Source: Deltaproteobacteria bacterium
Lineage (GTDB): Bacteria > Myxococcota_A > UBA9160 > UBA4427
Length of the DNA: 64,000 nt
Reading direction: 5' to 3'
NCBI GenBank assembly: GCA_029261855.1
Contig: JAJDAN010000062.1
Coordinates: 1 to 64,000 of the forward strand
This document shows positions 32,751-41,964 of this stretch, in pieces; the stretch's first letter is position 1, and every line of letters begins with the position of its first letter. The notes under the pieces were generated by a model. It was not told the DNA's origin, did not search any database, and was given only the letters and a program-made list of their open reading frames with translations. The position numbers and the translations under genes are program-made.

Positions 32751-34166
32751 CTAGGAAGATCCCCTGGCGAAGAGCACCTGGGGCACGGTGCGCAGCAGGA
32801 TCCGCATGTCCTGGCTCATCGACCAGGTGTCGATGTACTCGAGATCGAGTCGCATCCACTCGTCGAACTGGACGTCGTTGCGGCCGCTAACCTGCCACAG
32901 GCACGTGAGCCCCGGACGCATCGAGAGGCGTCGGCGTTCGCTGCCCTGATACTGGACCACCTCGGAGGGAATCGGCGGGCGCGGTCCGACCAGGCTCATG
33001 TCGCCAACCAGAACGGACCACAGCTGCGGGAGCTCGTCGATGCTGGATCTGCGCAGGAAGTGCCCCACGGTGGTCACGCGCGGGTCGTCCTTCATCTTGA
33101 ATACCGGGCCGTCCATCTCGTTGAGGTGCTCCAGCTGATCCTGGAGCGCCTCGGCATCGACGACCATGGTTCGCAGCTTGGGCATCATGAAGCGCCGCCC
33201 GTTCACGCCGCAGCGAACCTGGTGGAAGAGCACGGGGCCCGGTGAGGTCAGCTTGATGGCGGCGGCCGCCGCCGCGATGACCGGTGTGGCAAGCATCAGG
33301 CCGACCGCTGCGCCGGCGATATCGACCCCACGCTTGATGGCGAGGGCCAGCTCGTTGTGGTGGACCGGCGCGTAGCTGAGCGTGCCCCGGCGGTCGAAGT
33401 GTCCGACCCGCGGCGGCGGAAGCTCGACGCCGAACAGATCCGTCAGCAACGTGACGGGGACGCCGATCAGCGCACATTCGTTCACGACGCGATCGAGCGC
33501 GTCCAGCATGCGACGCGGGCAGGCTACCAGGACCTCGTCGACGGTCTCGTCCCGCAGCAGCATGCGCAGGTCGATGAGCTTGTGGATGTGGTCATCCGGG
33601 ACGCAGGGAACGAAGTTGCTCTCGCCGTCGTCCACATAACCAATGATCCGAAGCCCCCACTCCGGATGTCTCTCGATGGTGTCCTTGGCCTCTCTCGCCC
33701 GGGGACCCGCGCCGATGATCAGGACGTTGCGGAAGTTCTTGCCGCGGCGCCGGATGCTTCGCAGCAAGAAGAAGACCGGTACGCGGATGCTGGCCTGGAC
33801 GATGAACATCGCGGCTGCGACCAGCAGCGGGAAGACGGGTGCAATCGGCACCGCCAGGGCGAACGCGAAGGTCGACAAGATGAGGGCGCCCACCCCGTTG
33901 GCGAGGGCAAGGCGGGTCAGCAGTTCGCTGATGGGCTGCCGTCGGCTCCAGCGGTACACGCCGGCGCGATTGAGCAGCAGCGGCCATCCCAGACTGGCCA
34001 GCAGTCCGGCGGCAATGACGCTTCCCGTCAAAGCCTGGCTGATATGGGTCGCTTCGATGCGACGCAGGGATGGATGTGCGAGAAGAGCGAGAAAGACAGC
34101 TGCCGACAGCAGAACGTCCAGGGTCATCCAGGCCCGAACGATTTGTCGGCCGTATTCTCTCAGCAT
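32751..34166 (-). CDS. Polyprenyl-phosphate sugar-1-phosphate transferase (EPS initiation)
   Basis: The 471-residue product has four to five N-terminal membrane helices (to about residue 145), a Rossmann-like CoA-binding region ([14 protein letters not shown], residues 165-180), a further membrane helix ([20 protein letters not shown]), and a C-terminal bacterial sugar-transferase domain. The signature motifs are [47 protein letters not shown] and [15 protein letters not shown]. It would move a sugar-1-phosphate to undecaprenyl phosphate to start repeat-unit synthesis. It is the only minus-strand gene of the locus, and the next cassette starts 600 bases to its right. Confidence 0.93.
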   Translation of the reverse strand: MLREYGRQIVRAWMTLDVLLSAAVFLALLAHPSLRRIEATHISQALTGSVIAAGLLASLGWPLLLNRAGVYRWSRRQPISELLTRLALANGVGALILSTFAFALAVPIAPVFPLLVAAAMFIVQASIRVPVFFLLRSIRRRGKNFRNVLIIGAGPRAREAKDTIERHPEWGLRIIGYVDDGESNFVPCVPDDHIHKLIDLRMLLRDETVDEVLVACPRRMLDALDRVVNECALIGVPVTLLTDLFGVELPPPRVGHFDRRGTLSYAPVHHNELALAIKRGVDIAGAAVGLMLATPVIAAAAAAIKLTSPGPVLFHQVRCGVNGRRFMMPKLRTMVVDAEALQDQLEHLNEMDGPVFKMKDDPRVTTVGHFLRRSSIDELPQLWSVLVGDMSLVGPRPPIPSEVVQYQGSERRRLSMRPGLTCLWQVSGRNDVQFDEWMRLDLEYIDTWSMSQDMRILLRTVPQVLFARGSS

Positions 34167-34764
34167 TGGAGCCTCGGTGCAGCTGAGACCGGTGCATCCC
34201 CCAACACACCGGCGTGTGATCTGAAATGGTGTTTATGCGTCGCTATCAGGAGTGGCACAGGAACGACCCTAGGTTCCATCATTTATCGCGGTTCGATGCT
34301 TATTTTTGTCTTTGCTGGTGCCCAACTGACCCGGTGACTGGGAGTCACCACCCATCCGAGGCCCGGAATCGTGATTGGCGGCCGGTTGCCTCGGGTGATC
34401 TGGCGTCAGCTGTGTGTCCTGATTGCCGCGGAGCCAGAATGCAACGGATGGCGGAAATTGGCTAGGGGCTTTTCGATGATTCTTGCCGGGCTGCGTCAAA
34501 GGACGACGTATCCCAAACGCTCTTCAGGGCTACCTACTCAGCAGATCCACCCGGGAGTTCCGGGGACGGTTCGGGTGCGAACGAGGTCGGGGGTGTCGCC
34601 GCGAATCTCGAAGTGGCGGCGAAGAGTTCTCTGCCGGAGTTGCGTACACCCGGGGTGGTTTTCGGACGTCGGGCGATCTTCAGTATCATTCCTCGCCAAA
34701 GGGCGTCGATAAGGAAAAACCCATGCAGGACGCGGCGTTCCTTCTGACCAGGCCCAGGTAGCGG
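34167..34764. other. Gene-free 598-base spacer inside the polysaccharide locus
   Basis: Two plus-strand open frames here (34226-34465, 34371-34712) have poor composition and are not supported. The region is visibly richer in A and T than its surroundings, and carries a perfect 7-bp hairpin GGTGACT-GGG-AGTCACC (34333-34349). Candidate sigma-54 boxes (TGGCGGCCGGTTGCC and TGGCACAGGAACGAC) do not have the correct spacing. It probably holds the promoter(s) of the sugar transferase and of the ATPase operon. An A-rich AAGGAAAAACC stretch at 34711-34721 lies 44 bases before the ATPase ATG. Confidence 0.5.
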
Positions 34765-35613
34765 ATGTACGAGACTTTCTTCGGCTTTCGGGAGCAACCC
34801 TTCTCCCTCACCCCGGACCCCCGCTTTCTCTGGTTGTCCGACACGCACCGGGAGGGTCTGGCCGCCCTCACCTACGGGATCACCCGCCGCAAGGGGTTCC
34901 TCCTGCTCACGGGCGAAGTCGGAACGGGAAAGACGACGCTGCTGCGAGCCGCTCTCGGGCAGATTCCCCCGGACACCGACACCGCCCTCGTCCTCAACAC
35001 CATCGGGCTCAGCCCACTCGACCTGCTCAAGCTGATCGCTGCGGAATTTGGGCTGGAGGGGAAGCTCGAGACGACCGCCGACTACCTGATCTCCCTCAAC
35101 CGGATGCTGCTGTCGCGCCTGCGCGCAGGCCGGAACACCGTGCTGATCATCGACGAAGCGCAGAATCTCGAAGCGGGGGCCCTCGAGGAGGTACGGCTGC
35201 TTTCGAACCTCGAGACCGATACCGAAAAGCTCATGCAGATCGTCCTGACGGGACAGCCCGAGCTGATGCGCAAGCTGTCCCAGCCCGGACTGCGCCAGCT
35301 GCGCCAGCGCATCGCCGTCGAGCACCACATGCTGCCGCTGACGCCCGACCAGGTGAAGCCCTACCTCGCGCACCGGATCGAGGTTGCAGGTGGGCGCTAC
35401 GACGAGGTCTTCGCGCCGGGTGTCGAGTCGGTCTTCTATTGGTTCTCCCAGGGTTGCCCGCGCCTGATCAGCCTCCTGGCCGACCGCGTGCTGCTTTCCG
35501 CCTACGCCAAGCAACTGCGCCCGATCCCGGCGGAGTTCGTCGAGGAGAAGGCCAAGTCCATGGGCGCAACGAGAGCTGCGGGCATCTCCGACGACATCGG
35601 CCTGGAAGGCTGA
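34765..35613 (+). CDS. GspA-type AAA ATPase of the exosortase-linked EPS locus
   Basis: The 282-residue product starts MYETFFGFREQPFSLTPDPR, the signature of the ExeA/GspA-like ATPases found in PEP-CTERM polysaccharide loci (TIGR03015 type). Walker A is GEVGTGKTTLL, Walker B VLIIDEAQN, and LLSNLETD...QIVLTGQPEL carries the sensor Arg. Its function in the locus is thought to be energising polysaccharide export or assembly. There is no C-terminal peptidoglycan-binding domain as in GspA itself. Its TGA and the ATG of the tyrosine kinase share the A base (TGATG), so the three downstream genes form a tight operon. Confidence 0.92.
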   Translation: MYETFFGFREQPFSLTPDPRFLWLSDTHREGLAALTYGITRRKGFLLLTGEVGTGKTTLLRAALGQIPPDTDTALVLNTIGLSPLDLLKLIAAEFGLEGKLETTADYLISLNRMLLSRLRAGRNTVLIIDEAQNLEAGALEEVRLLSNLETDTEKLMQIVLTGQPELMRKLSQPGLRQLRQRIAVEHHMLPLTPDQVKPYLAHRIEVAGGRYDEVFAPGVESVFYWFSQGCPRLISLLADRVLLSAYAKQLRPIPAEFVEEKAKSMGATRAAGISDDIGLEG

Positions 35614-36698
35614 TGGGCGAGATCGCAGAGGCTCTGCGCCGGGCCCGCCAGGAGCAGGCCGAGCAGCCCGACTCCGCGTCCTCGGCTGCTTCGAGGCCTG
35701 GCTCCAAGGCCAAACCCGAGCCCCAGGACGACGTCTACAGCCGATCCGCAAGCCGTCACGAGGCGGAGCAGGAGGGTCCGGACGAGGCGGCCCCGATCGT
35801 CACGGGACCGGACCCCCAGCCTGCGCCCTCGGCACCCGCTGCACCTGCTTCGGGGGCTGCGCGTCGCGGGCCGCAGACCGCGGGCGCGGACATGTCCTCG
35901 GTCGAGCTGACCCACGTCGGGAGCGAGTCCCACGCAGCGCAGGGAGTTCTCGTCGACGACGGGGGCGCCGTCACCGACGCATGCCTGCAGCTCGCACTTC
36001 GGGTGCGGAAGGCACTGCTCGACCGCGGCTCTCGCACCCTGTGCGTCGTGAGCGCGCTTCGCAACGAGGGCAAGACCACTGTGTCCTGCAACCTTGCCCT
36101 CGCCATGGCTTCCATCGGGCGCGTCGATCGGGTCGCTCTGGTCGACCTCGACCTGCGACGTCCCTCCATCGAGACCGTTCTCGAGTTGTCGACACCCCGC
36201 GTGGGCATCGAGGAGGTCCTCGCCGGCCGCGAGCCCCTGTCGGCTGCGCGCATCCACGTCGGGTTGCCCCAGTTGGACGTCTACCCCTGTCTGCGCGGAC
36301 ATCCGAAGGCGCACGATCTGTTGCTCGATCCGCGTTTCGAGCAGCTCATCGACCAGCTGCGCGACGAGTACAACGTCGTGATCTTCGACAGTCCGCCGGC
36401 TCTGCTGGTCCCCGACTCGACCATCATCCTGCAGCACGTCGACAGCTTCGCCCCGGTTGCACGCGCTGGACTGACGCGCGCCCGCAATTTCCGCAAGATG
36501 CTCGACACCCTGCCCCGCCGCCGCATGCTCGGCGCCATCCTCGACGGAGGCGCGCACTCCGTCCACAAGGGCGGCTACTACGAGCACTACGGCGCCAAGT
36601 CCGGCAAGAGCGCAGCACTCGCCGATGCGAAGGCCGCAGGCCTGACCGAGGGCACGCTTGCCAAGGCGTCGCGGGCGAAGGCATCTCATGGCGGATAG
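35613..36698 (+). CDS. BY-type tyrosine autokinase of the EPS locus
   Basis: The 361-residue product has a disordered Pro/Ala/Ser-rich N-terminus with a short helix (MGEIAEALRRARQ) and a kinase core. The modified Walker A is NEGKTTVSCNLA, the Walker A' VDLDLRRPSIE, and the Walker B IFDSPP. Near the C-terminus a short Tyr cluster (GGYYEHYG) would be autophosphorylated. It belongs to the stand-alone cytoplasmic BY-kinase type (TIGR03018-like) that partners with a separate chain-length protein. The start at 35613 is fixed by coupling to the ATPase stop. Its end overlaps the next gene by 11 bases. It would tune polymer length by cycles of phosphorylation with the chain-length protein. Confidence 0.92.
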   Translation: MGEIAEALRRARQEQAEQPDSASSAASRPGSKAKPEPQDDVYSRSASRHEAEQEGPDEAAPIVTGPDPQPAPSAPAAPASGAARRGPQTAGADMSSVELTHVGSESHAAQGVLVDDGGAVTDACLQLALRVRKALLDRGSRTLCVVSALRNEGKTTVSCNLALAMASIGRVDRVALVDLDLRRPSIETVLELSTPRVGIEEVLAGREPLSAARIHVGLPQLDVYPCLRGHPKAHDLLLDPRFEQLIDQLRDEYNVVIFDSPPALLVPDSTIILQHVDSFAPVARAGLTRARNFRKMLDTLPRRRMLGAILDGGAHSVHKGGYYEHYGAKSGKSAALADAKAAGLTEGTLAKASRAKASHGG

Positions 36699-38124
36699 CT
36701 GGGACTACCACGGCGAGGGGGATTCCGGCGAAGAGCAGGAAGGCGCGATCCCCCTGCCCGCGTTCGCGCGGGACCCCCTCGGAATCCTGCGTCGGCGCTG
36801 GGTGTGGATGCTCGTCTGCCTGCTGGCCGGCGTCGGTGCGACGGCCGGAGTGCTCGCGACTCGCCAGGCGACGTACGTGGCCGAGACCACGATCCTGGTC
36901 TCGAGCCAGGCGATCCCCGAGGAGTTCGTGCGGACGACGGTGGTCGAGGATTCGCTCGAACACATCAACGCGATCGTCGGCCAGGTGCTGTCGCGGCAGA
37001 ACCTGGGCGGGCTGGTCGAGAAGTACGGGCTCTACCCCAACCTGCGCAAGGAAGTGCCGCTCGCGGTGGTGATCGACACCATGCGGACCGAGATCGAGAT
37101 CTATCCCCAGCGATCTCTCAGTCAGAGCCGCGGAAGCCCGAGTTCCCAGGTCTTCGTGATCGCGTTCGAGTACCCCGAGGCGTCCGTCACTGCCGACATC
37201 GCGAACGAGCTGGCGGGCTTCTTCACGGCGGCCAACATCGCCATGCGCAACCGCCAGGCCCAGCTCACGACGGACTTCCTGCGTCGCGAGCTGAAGCGCG
37301 CCGAGGAAGAGCTGCGGGACCACGAGCACAGGATCACCACGTTCATGCAGGAGCATCGGGGCGGGTTGCCCGGTGAGCTGCAGGCGAACCTGGCGAAGCT
37401 CGAGCGCCTGCAGGCCCAGCGCCAGTCGCTAGCGGCCCAGGTCGATGCCGCCGAGGGGCGCCTCATGGTGCTCAGCCAGCAGGCCGAGCCGGTGGTGGAC
37501 GAGGGGCCGACTCCGAGAACGCTGATTGGCGATCTGAGGGCTCGCCTGGAAGAACAGCTCGTGATCCTGACCGAAGAGCATCCCAACGTGATCGCCCTGC
37601 GCCGTCGGATCGAGCGCCTCGAGGCCGACATCGAGGAGGAAGAGCAGGTCGTGGGGTCGAGTGCGCCGACCACACGTGAGCTCGCGATGGCGTCCGAACA
37701 GCACCAGCTGGCCGGCCTGCGCCAACAGGTCGGCGCGGTCGAGCTCGAGATTGCGCGCCTCGATACCCAGGTCGAAGGAACGCCCGTACGTCAGGAAGAG
37801 TTTTCGGCGCTCGAGCAACGCGCGATGGTCCTGCGCGAGAACTATCTCGGCTTTCTGCGGAAGGTGCAGGAAGCCGAGCTGGCCCAGAGTCTCGAGTCTG
37901 CACAGCACGGCGCCCGCATCTCCGTGCTCGACCGCGCGTCCCCCCCGACCGACCAGAAGCACTCGCGTTGGAAGGTGATCGCTGCGGGGCTCGTCGCTTC
38001 CGTTGCCCTCTCGCTGGTGCTGGCGATCCTGCTCGAGCTCGTCGACGCCGTCGTCGTGAACGCGGGCCACCTCGAGGCCCTGAGCGACAAGCCGGTCCTG
38101 GGCTCGGTACCCCGCGTCGCCTGA
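36688..38124 (+). CDS. Polysaccharide chain-length/co-polymerase protein (Wzz family)
   Basis: The 478-residue product has a cytoplasmic N-terminus, a first transmembrane helix at about residues 38-56 (WVWMLVCLLAGVGATAGVL), a large periplasmic part with coiled coils (residues about 180-390; e.g. LRRRIERLEADIEEEEQ), and a second transmembrane helix near 430-450 (VIAAGLVASVALSLVLAI). The domain order and length match the chain-length proteins of exosortase-type EPS loci (TIGR03007). It has no fused kinase domain, consistent with the separate upstream tyrosine kinase. It overlaps that kinase gene by 11 bases in another frame, so expression is coupled. The wzx and wzy genes are not in this window. 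Confidence 0.92.
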   Translation: MADSWDYHGEGDSGEEQEGAIPLPAFARDPLGILRRRWVWMLVCLLAGVGATAGVLATRQATYVAETTILVSSQAIPEEFVRTTVVEDSLEHINAIVGQVLSRQNLGGLVEKYGLYPNLRKEVPLAVVIDTMRTEIEIYPQRSLSQSRGSPSSQVFVIAFEYPEASVTADIANELAGFFTAANIAMRNRQAQLTTDFLRRELKRAEEELRDHEHRITTFMQEHRGGLPGELQANLAKLERLQAQRQSLAAQVDAAEGRLMVLSQQAEPVVDEGPTPRTLIGDLRARLEEQLVILTEEHPNVIALRRRIERLEADIEEEEQVVGSSAPTTRELAMASEQHQLAGLRQQVGAVELEIARLDTQVEGTPVRQEEFSALEQRAMVLRENYLGFLRKVQEAELAQSLESAQHGARISVLDRASPPTDQKHSRWKVIAAGLVASVALSLVLAILLELVDAVVVNAGHLEALSDKPVLGSVPRVA

Positions 38125-38280
38125 GCGACGGGCTCTTCCGGGGTCAGCAGCATCCTGACAGGCTCGGCGGCCGTCGGCCGCCCTGGCCATTGCTTTCGGC
38201 CGGTCGCTGGACCGCGCGTCGTGAGCGCCCTAGGATCGGCCCCGATCGCCCCCCCTGCCCCGCATTCGAGAGGTTCAACG

Positions 38281-39315
38281 ATGCATCGCGCACGATGGTT
38301 CACCGCCGTCGCCTTCGCGCTGGTAGGGCTGCTGGCCGCGTCGAGCGCTTCGGCGCGGATTGAAGTGGTCAGCTGGTCGCACGTCATGCCCTGCAGCGTC
38401 GATGGCTTCGAGCTGCGCTACGGCACTTCGCCCGGCACTCTCGACAACATCGTCGACGTCGGCCGCCCGCGGCAGGCCGGCGCCCACTTCAGCTATGAGC
38501 TCGACGTGCCCGAGAACCAGGAGATCTACGTCTGCGTCGCGGCGGTCCTGGGACAACTCACCAGCGCGTGCTCCAACCAGGTCACGATCGAGACGGCGAG
38601 CGAGGACGAACAGCTCTCGCAGCCGGCCCCGGAAGAGGATCAGCGAACCTGGTGCGAGGACTTCACCGACGGCAGCCGCGGACCGGCCTGGATCGACACC
38701 GCCGCGGATTCGAGCCTGCAGGGAACGTCCGGCATGTTCGACGTCGCTGCGGTCGACGGCGACATCGCGCTCACGACCGACGGTCCGGACAACGGGATCC
38801 ATTCGCACTTCCTGGGCGCGGACCTGCAGGGAACGCCGGCCACCCAATGGAGCGCCTACGAGTACAGCGGCGAGATGCAGTTCTCCGAGGCCGGCGGCGG
38901 CGTCGGCGTGACGCTGTACAGCCGCTACAACGTCGAGCGCAGCTATTACCGGCTCGGACGGCAGCCGCTCACCGGGACCTTCCGGCTCGAGCGCGACCAG
39001 ATCGATCCCAGCTGGAAATGCGTCGCCGCGGGTCAGGCCGTCTACGTGGTCCCCGGCGAGTGGTATGCGTTCCGCGTGCAGGCCCAGGACGAAGCCACCC
39101 AGACCACCCTCCAGGCGAAGGTCTGGCGCTCGGACGAGTCCGAGCCCTCTGGCTTCCAGTGGCTCTGCACCGACATCCGCCCGAATCGACAGCTTGCCGG
39201 AGCCATCGGCGTCTGGTCCACGGGCAGCGGCGCAAAGGCGTGGGACAGCCTCCACGTCGCGAACCTGCCGGTGGCAGGCCTCGGTGCACCCGGGAAGCCG
39301 GAGCTGGTCCCCTAG
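38281..39315 (+). CDS. Secreted protein with C-terminal beta-sandwich region, unknown function
   Basis: The 344-residue product has a signal peptide (AVAFALVGLLAASSASA). Residues about 25-105 look like a fibronectin-III-like module (FELRYGTSPGTL, YVCVAAV), then come an acidic linker and a C-terminal domain of about 190 residues, beta-rich and with paired Cys (WCEDFTDGS; WLCTDIRP; DPSWKCVAAG). It has the layout of a carbohydrate-binding or concanavalin-like lectin domain (YYRLGRQPLTGTFRLER, GEWYAFRVQA), as in polysaccharide-associated proteins. No catalytic pair is clear. It lies 157 bases after the chain-length gene and before a strong terminator, so it may close the EPS operon. Confidence 0.75.
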   Translation: MHRARWFTAVAFALVGLLAASSASARIEVVSWSHVMPCSVDGFELRYGTSPGTLDNIVDVGRPRQAGAHFSYELDVPENQEIYVCVAAVLGQLTSACSNQVTIETASEDEQLSQPAPEEDQRTWCEDFTDGSRGPAWIDTAADSSLQGTSGMFDVAAVDGDIALTTDGPDNGIHSHFLGADLQGTPATQWSAYEYSGEMQFSEAGGGVGVTLYSRYNVERSYYRLGRQPLTGTFRLERDQIDPSWKCVAAGQAVYVVPGEWYAFRVQAQDEATQTTLQAKVWRSDESEPSGFQWLCTDIRPNRQLAGAIGVWSTGSGAKAWDSLHVANLPVAGLGAPGKPELVP

Positions 39316-39348
39316 CCGGCCGAAACCTGGGTTCCGGCCGGCTAGGGG
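39309..39348. terminator. Strong bidirectional terminator overlapping a stop codon
   Basis: CCCCTAGCCGGCCG (39309-39322) and CGGCCGGCTAGGGG (39335-39348) make a perfect 14-bp stem with a 12-base loop. The first arm includes the TAG stop of the secreted protein gene. It sits between convergent genes and could stop transcription from both sides, although no U tract follows on the plus strand. Confidence 0.75.
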
Positions 39349-39373
39349 CCTTCTGCCGCGCACCTTCTTGGCC

Positions 39374-39604
39374 CTAGAACAAGGTGTAGATGAACGGGGC
39401 CGCTGCGGTGCCACCCAGCAGGACCAGCGCGCCGAGCAGCAGCACGGACACGATGATCGGTGCCAGCCACCACTTTTTGTTCTGACCCAGGAATTCGGCG
39501 AACTCGCTCACGATTCCGCCCGACCGTTCCTGGGCCGCCTGTGCGGCGAAGTCGTTCTTCGCGGTCTGGTTCACGGGTGCGTCATCCGGTGCGTTCTGGG
39601 CCAT
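39374..39604 (-). CDS. DUF5989-family small membrane protein
   Basis: The 76-residue product has a hydrophilic N-terminal half, the segment EFAEFLGQNKKWWLAP, one transmembrane helix (IIVSVLLLGALVLLGGT) and a C-terminal AAAPFIYTLF. These are the signature features of DUF5989 proteins, small membrane proteins repeatedly found beside NodU-type carbamoyltransferases and SxtJ-like proteins. Its function is unknown. It is the last gene of the minus-strand trio, 54 bases after the SxtJ gene, and is separated from the EPS operon by the terminator. Confidence 0.88.
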   Translation of the reverse strand: MAQNAPDDAPVNQTAKNDFAAQAAQERSGGIVSEFAEFLGQNKKWWLAPIIVSVLLLGALVLLGGTAAAPFIYTLF

Positions 39605-39658
39605 GGTCCTCTCCGTTCGGGTCGCCGGGCCCGCCTTCGGGCAAGCCCCTGGCGTGCA

Positions 39659-40105
39659 TCAGAATTGCTTGAAGTAGCTCTCGCGGGATCGCGCCGTCGG
39701 CGCGTCTTCCCAGTAGCTGGTGGCATCGGGCAGGATTCGCCGCTCCATCGGGTCCGTTCCGAACAGCCGCAGCAGCAGCCCGATCGGAGCGATGATCAGA
39801 TAGAAGAGCGTCGCCATGATGACGTAGGAAAGCACGAAACCGATGGGGTACGTGGCGATCGTGATGCCGAGATAGACCGGCAGGTTGGCCTTCGGATACA
39901 CCAGCGAGAACAAGCCCGACAGCCCTGCGACCGCCGCAAAGCCGATCGTCAGGGGCTGTCGTGCGGCGCCCAGCCCGAAGCTGAAGACCAAGGCCTCGTA
40001 CCAGGCAATGGCCGCGAGGAATCCGAAGCCGGCCACGGCGATGAAGCCGAACTGCCGCAGGGTGCGGACGTCCGGTCGCAGGTTGATCTCGATCATCTGG
40101 GCCAT
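39659..40105 (-). CDS. SxtJ-family membrane protein
   Basis: The 148-residue product has a short cytoplasmic start, two hydrophobic hairpins (about residues 18-50: FGFIAVAGFGFLAAIAWYEA; 50-65) and a strongly hydrophobic central helix pair (about 78-115, including GFVLSYVIMATLFYLIIAPIG). It ends with the conserved tail DPMERRILPDATSYW, which marks SxtJ, a protein next to the carbamoyltransferase SxtI in saxitoxin clusters and in many unrelated loci. It is probably a membrane partner of the carbamoyltransferase, not a toxin-specific factor. It is downstream of the carbamoyltransferase by 29 bases. Confidence 0.9.
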   Translation of the reverse strand: MAQMIEINLRPDVRTLRQFGFIAVAGFGFLAAIAWYEALVFSFGLGAARQPLTIGFAAVAGLSGLFSLVYPKANLPVYLGITIATYPIGFVLSYVIMATLFYLIIAPIGLLLRLFGTDPMERRILPDATSYWEDAPTARSRESYFKQF

Positions 40106-40134
40106 GGGTCGGGCTCTCCCGGTGCGTGAAGGGG

Positions 40135-41964
40135 TCAGTCCAGCCCGAACTCTGCCAGATAGGCATCCAGATCGATGTCCTTGGCGTTCGGCTGGTCTTC
40201 CTTGAGCAGGATGCAGTCCTCGAGCACCAACACGTCCATGTTGGTGTGCATGAAGCAGCGATAGGCGTCTTCCGGCGTGTTCACGATGGGCTCACCGCGC
40301 ACGTTGAAGCTGGTGTTGATCAGTACCGGGCTGCCGGTCCGGGCCTTGAAGGCCTCGAGGATGCGGTGGAAGCGCGGGTGCCGCTCGGCATCGATCGTCT
40401 GGACCCGCGCCGAGTTGTCGACATGCGTGATCGCCGGCACCACGGAACGCACCTGCTTCAGCTTGTCGAGCCCGCGGGTGCTGTCCTCGTCGTACTGCAA
40501 CAGCTTTTCCTTCCGGACCGGGGCCACCATCAACATGTACGGGCTGTCTTCGTTCGGCCGCATCTCGAAGTACTCGTCGACATCCTCTCGGAGCACCGCC
40601 GGGGCGAAGGGGCGGAAGGACTCGCGGAACTTGATCTTCAGGTTCATGACCTGCTGCATCTTCGTCGACCGGGCGTCCCCCAGGATCGAGCGAGCGCCGA
40701 GCGCACGGGGGCCGAACTCCATGCGACCGGCCACGTGGCCGACGACCTTCTCGTCCGCGATCAGCTCGGCGATGCGGTCCACGACCTCTTCCTCTGTCGC
40801 GTAGCGCGTATAGATGGCGCCCTGCCCGTCGAGGTATTTCTGGATCTCTTCGTTGCTGTAGCGCGGACCGAGGAGCGACCCCTGTTGCGAATCGTACGGA
40901 TTCGTCGTGCGCTCGTTCTCGAGGAGCTGGTGCCATACGAACAGCGCCGCGCCCAGTGCGCCGCCGGCGTCGCCGGCGGCGGGTTGCACCCAGACCTCGT
41001 CGAAGGGCCCTTCGCGCAGAATGCGACCGTTGCCCACGCAGTTGAGCGCGACGCCACCCGCCATCGTGAGCTTGGACGCGCCCGTCAGCGCGTGCGCGTA
41101 GCGCGCGATCTTGAGCACGATCTCCTCGGTCACGACCTGGATCGATGCGGCGATGTCCATCTCGCGTTGCGTGATGTCGGTCTCGGCCTTGCGCGGCGGA
41201 CCGCCGAAGAGCCCGTTCATCTTGCTCGACGTCATCACGTCGTCGTTGCAATACCCGAAGTAGGACATGTCGAGGCGGAACGACCCGTCTTCCTTGAGGT
41301 CGAGAAGCTTGTCGAGGATGAGGTCGCGATAGACCGGCTCGCCATACGGAGCGAGGCCCATCAGCTTGTACTCGCCGCTGTTCACCCGGAAGCCGGTGAA
41401 GTAGGTCATCGCGGAATAGAGCAGGCCCAGCGAATGCGGGAAGCGCAACTCCTTCAGCATCTCGATCTGTCGGCCCCGCCCCATGGCGATGCTGCCCGTG
41501 GCCCACTCGCCGACGCCGTCGAGGGTGAGGATGGCGGCCTCTTCGAACGGAGAAGGCAGGAACGCGCTGGCGGCGTGCGACTCGTGATGGGACATGAAGA
41601 CGTAGCGGCCCTTGTACCTGCCGGACAGTCCGCGGTCGAGCTCCCGCGGCATGAAGAGTTTCTCCTTGAGCCACAAGGGAAGTCCCATCAGGAAGAGCCG
41701 GAAGCCGCTCGGGGCGTACGAGACGTAGGTCTCGAGGATGCGGTCGAACTTGAGCAGCGGCTTGTCGTAGAACGCGACGAGGTCGAGCTGCTCGGTGGTG
41801 ATGCCCGCTTCTTCGAGGCAGTAGTCGATGGCATGGGTGGGAAAGGAGAAGTCGTGCTTCTTGCGGGTGAACCGCTCTTCCTGGGCGGCTGCCACGATGC
41901 GACCGTCCTGCACGAGACAGGCGGCGCTGTCGTGATAGAACGCTGAGATTCCCAGGATGTTCAT
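40135..41964 (-). CDS. O-carbamoyltransferase (NodU/CmcH/SxtI family)
   Basis: The 609-residue product matches the carbamoyltransferase family along its full length. The N-terminal ATPase-like Kae1-type half begins MNILGISAFYHDSAACLV and contains HHESHAASAF, LTLDGVGEW, GGVALNCV and GRMEFGPRALGARS. The C-terminal YrdC-like half includes RESFRPFAPAVL, TSFNVRGEPIV and FMHTNMDVL. The enzyme would transfer a carbamoyl group from carbamoyl phosphate to a hydroxyl on a sugar, polysaccharide or small molecule. It heads a trio with SxtJ and DUF5989 proteins and lies next to an EPS operon and sugar genes, so a polysaccharide or glycolipid acceptor is the simplest guess. Confidence 0.93.
   Translation of the reverse strand: MNILGISAFYHDSAACLVQDGRIVAAAQEERFTRKKHDFSFPTHAIDYCLEEAGITTEQLDLVAFYDKPLLKFDRILETYVSYAPSGFRLFLMGLPLWLKEKLFMPRELDRGLSGRYKGRYVFMSHHESHAASAFLPSPFEEAAILTLDGVGEWATGSIAMGRGRQIEMLKELRFPHSLGLLYSAMTYFTGFRVNSGEYKLMGLAPYGEPVYRDLILDKLLDLKEDGSFRLDMSYFGYCNDDVMTSSKMNGLFGGPPRKAETDITQREMDIAASIQVVTEEIVLKIARYAHALTGASKLTMAGGVALNCVGNGRILREGPFDEVWVQPAAGDAGGALGAALFVWHQLLENERTTNPYDSQQGSLLGPRYSNEEIQKYLDGQGAIYTRYATEEEVVDRIAELIADEKVVGHVAGRMEFGPRALGARSILGDARSTKMQQVMNLKIKFRESFRPFAPAVLREDVDEYFEMRPNEDSPYMLMVAPVRKEKLLQYDEDSTRGLDKLKQVRSVVPAITHVDNSARVQTIDAERHPRFHRILEAFKARTGSPVLINTSFNVRGEPIVNTPEDAYRCFMHTNMDVLVLEDCILLKEDQPNAKDIDLDAYLAEFGLD

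Noticed and set aside
34226-34712. Two open frames and sigma-54-like boxes in the EPS spacer
   Set aside because: The frames lack protein-like composition or ribosome sites. TGGCGGCCGGTTGCC has a GG-GC spacing of nine rather than ten bases, and TGGCACAGGAACGAC lacks the GC of the -12 element.
40126-41946. A 606-codon plus-strand frame opposite the carbamoyltransferase
   Set aside because: The minus-strand product has complete family motifs; the antisense frame has none.
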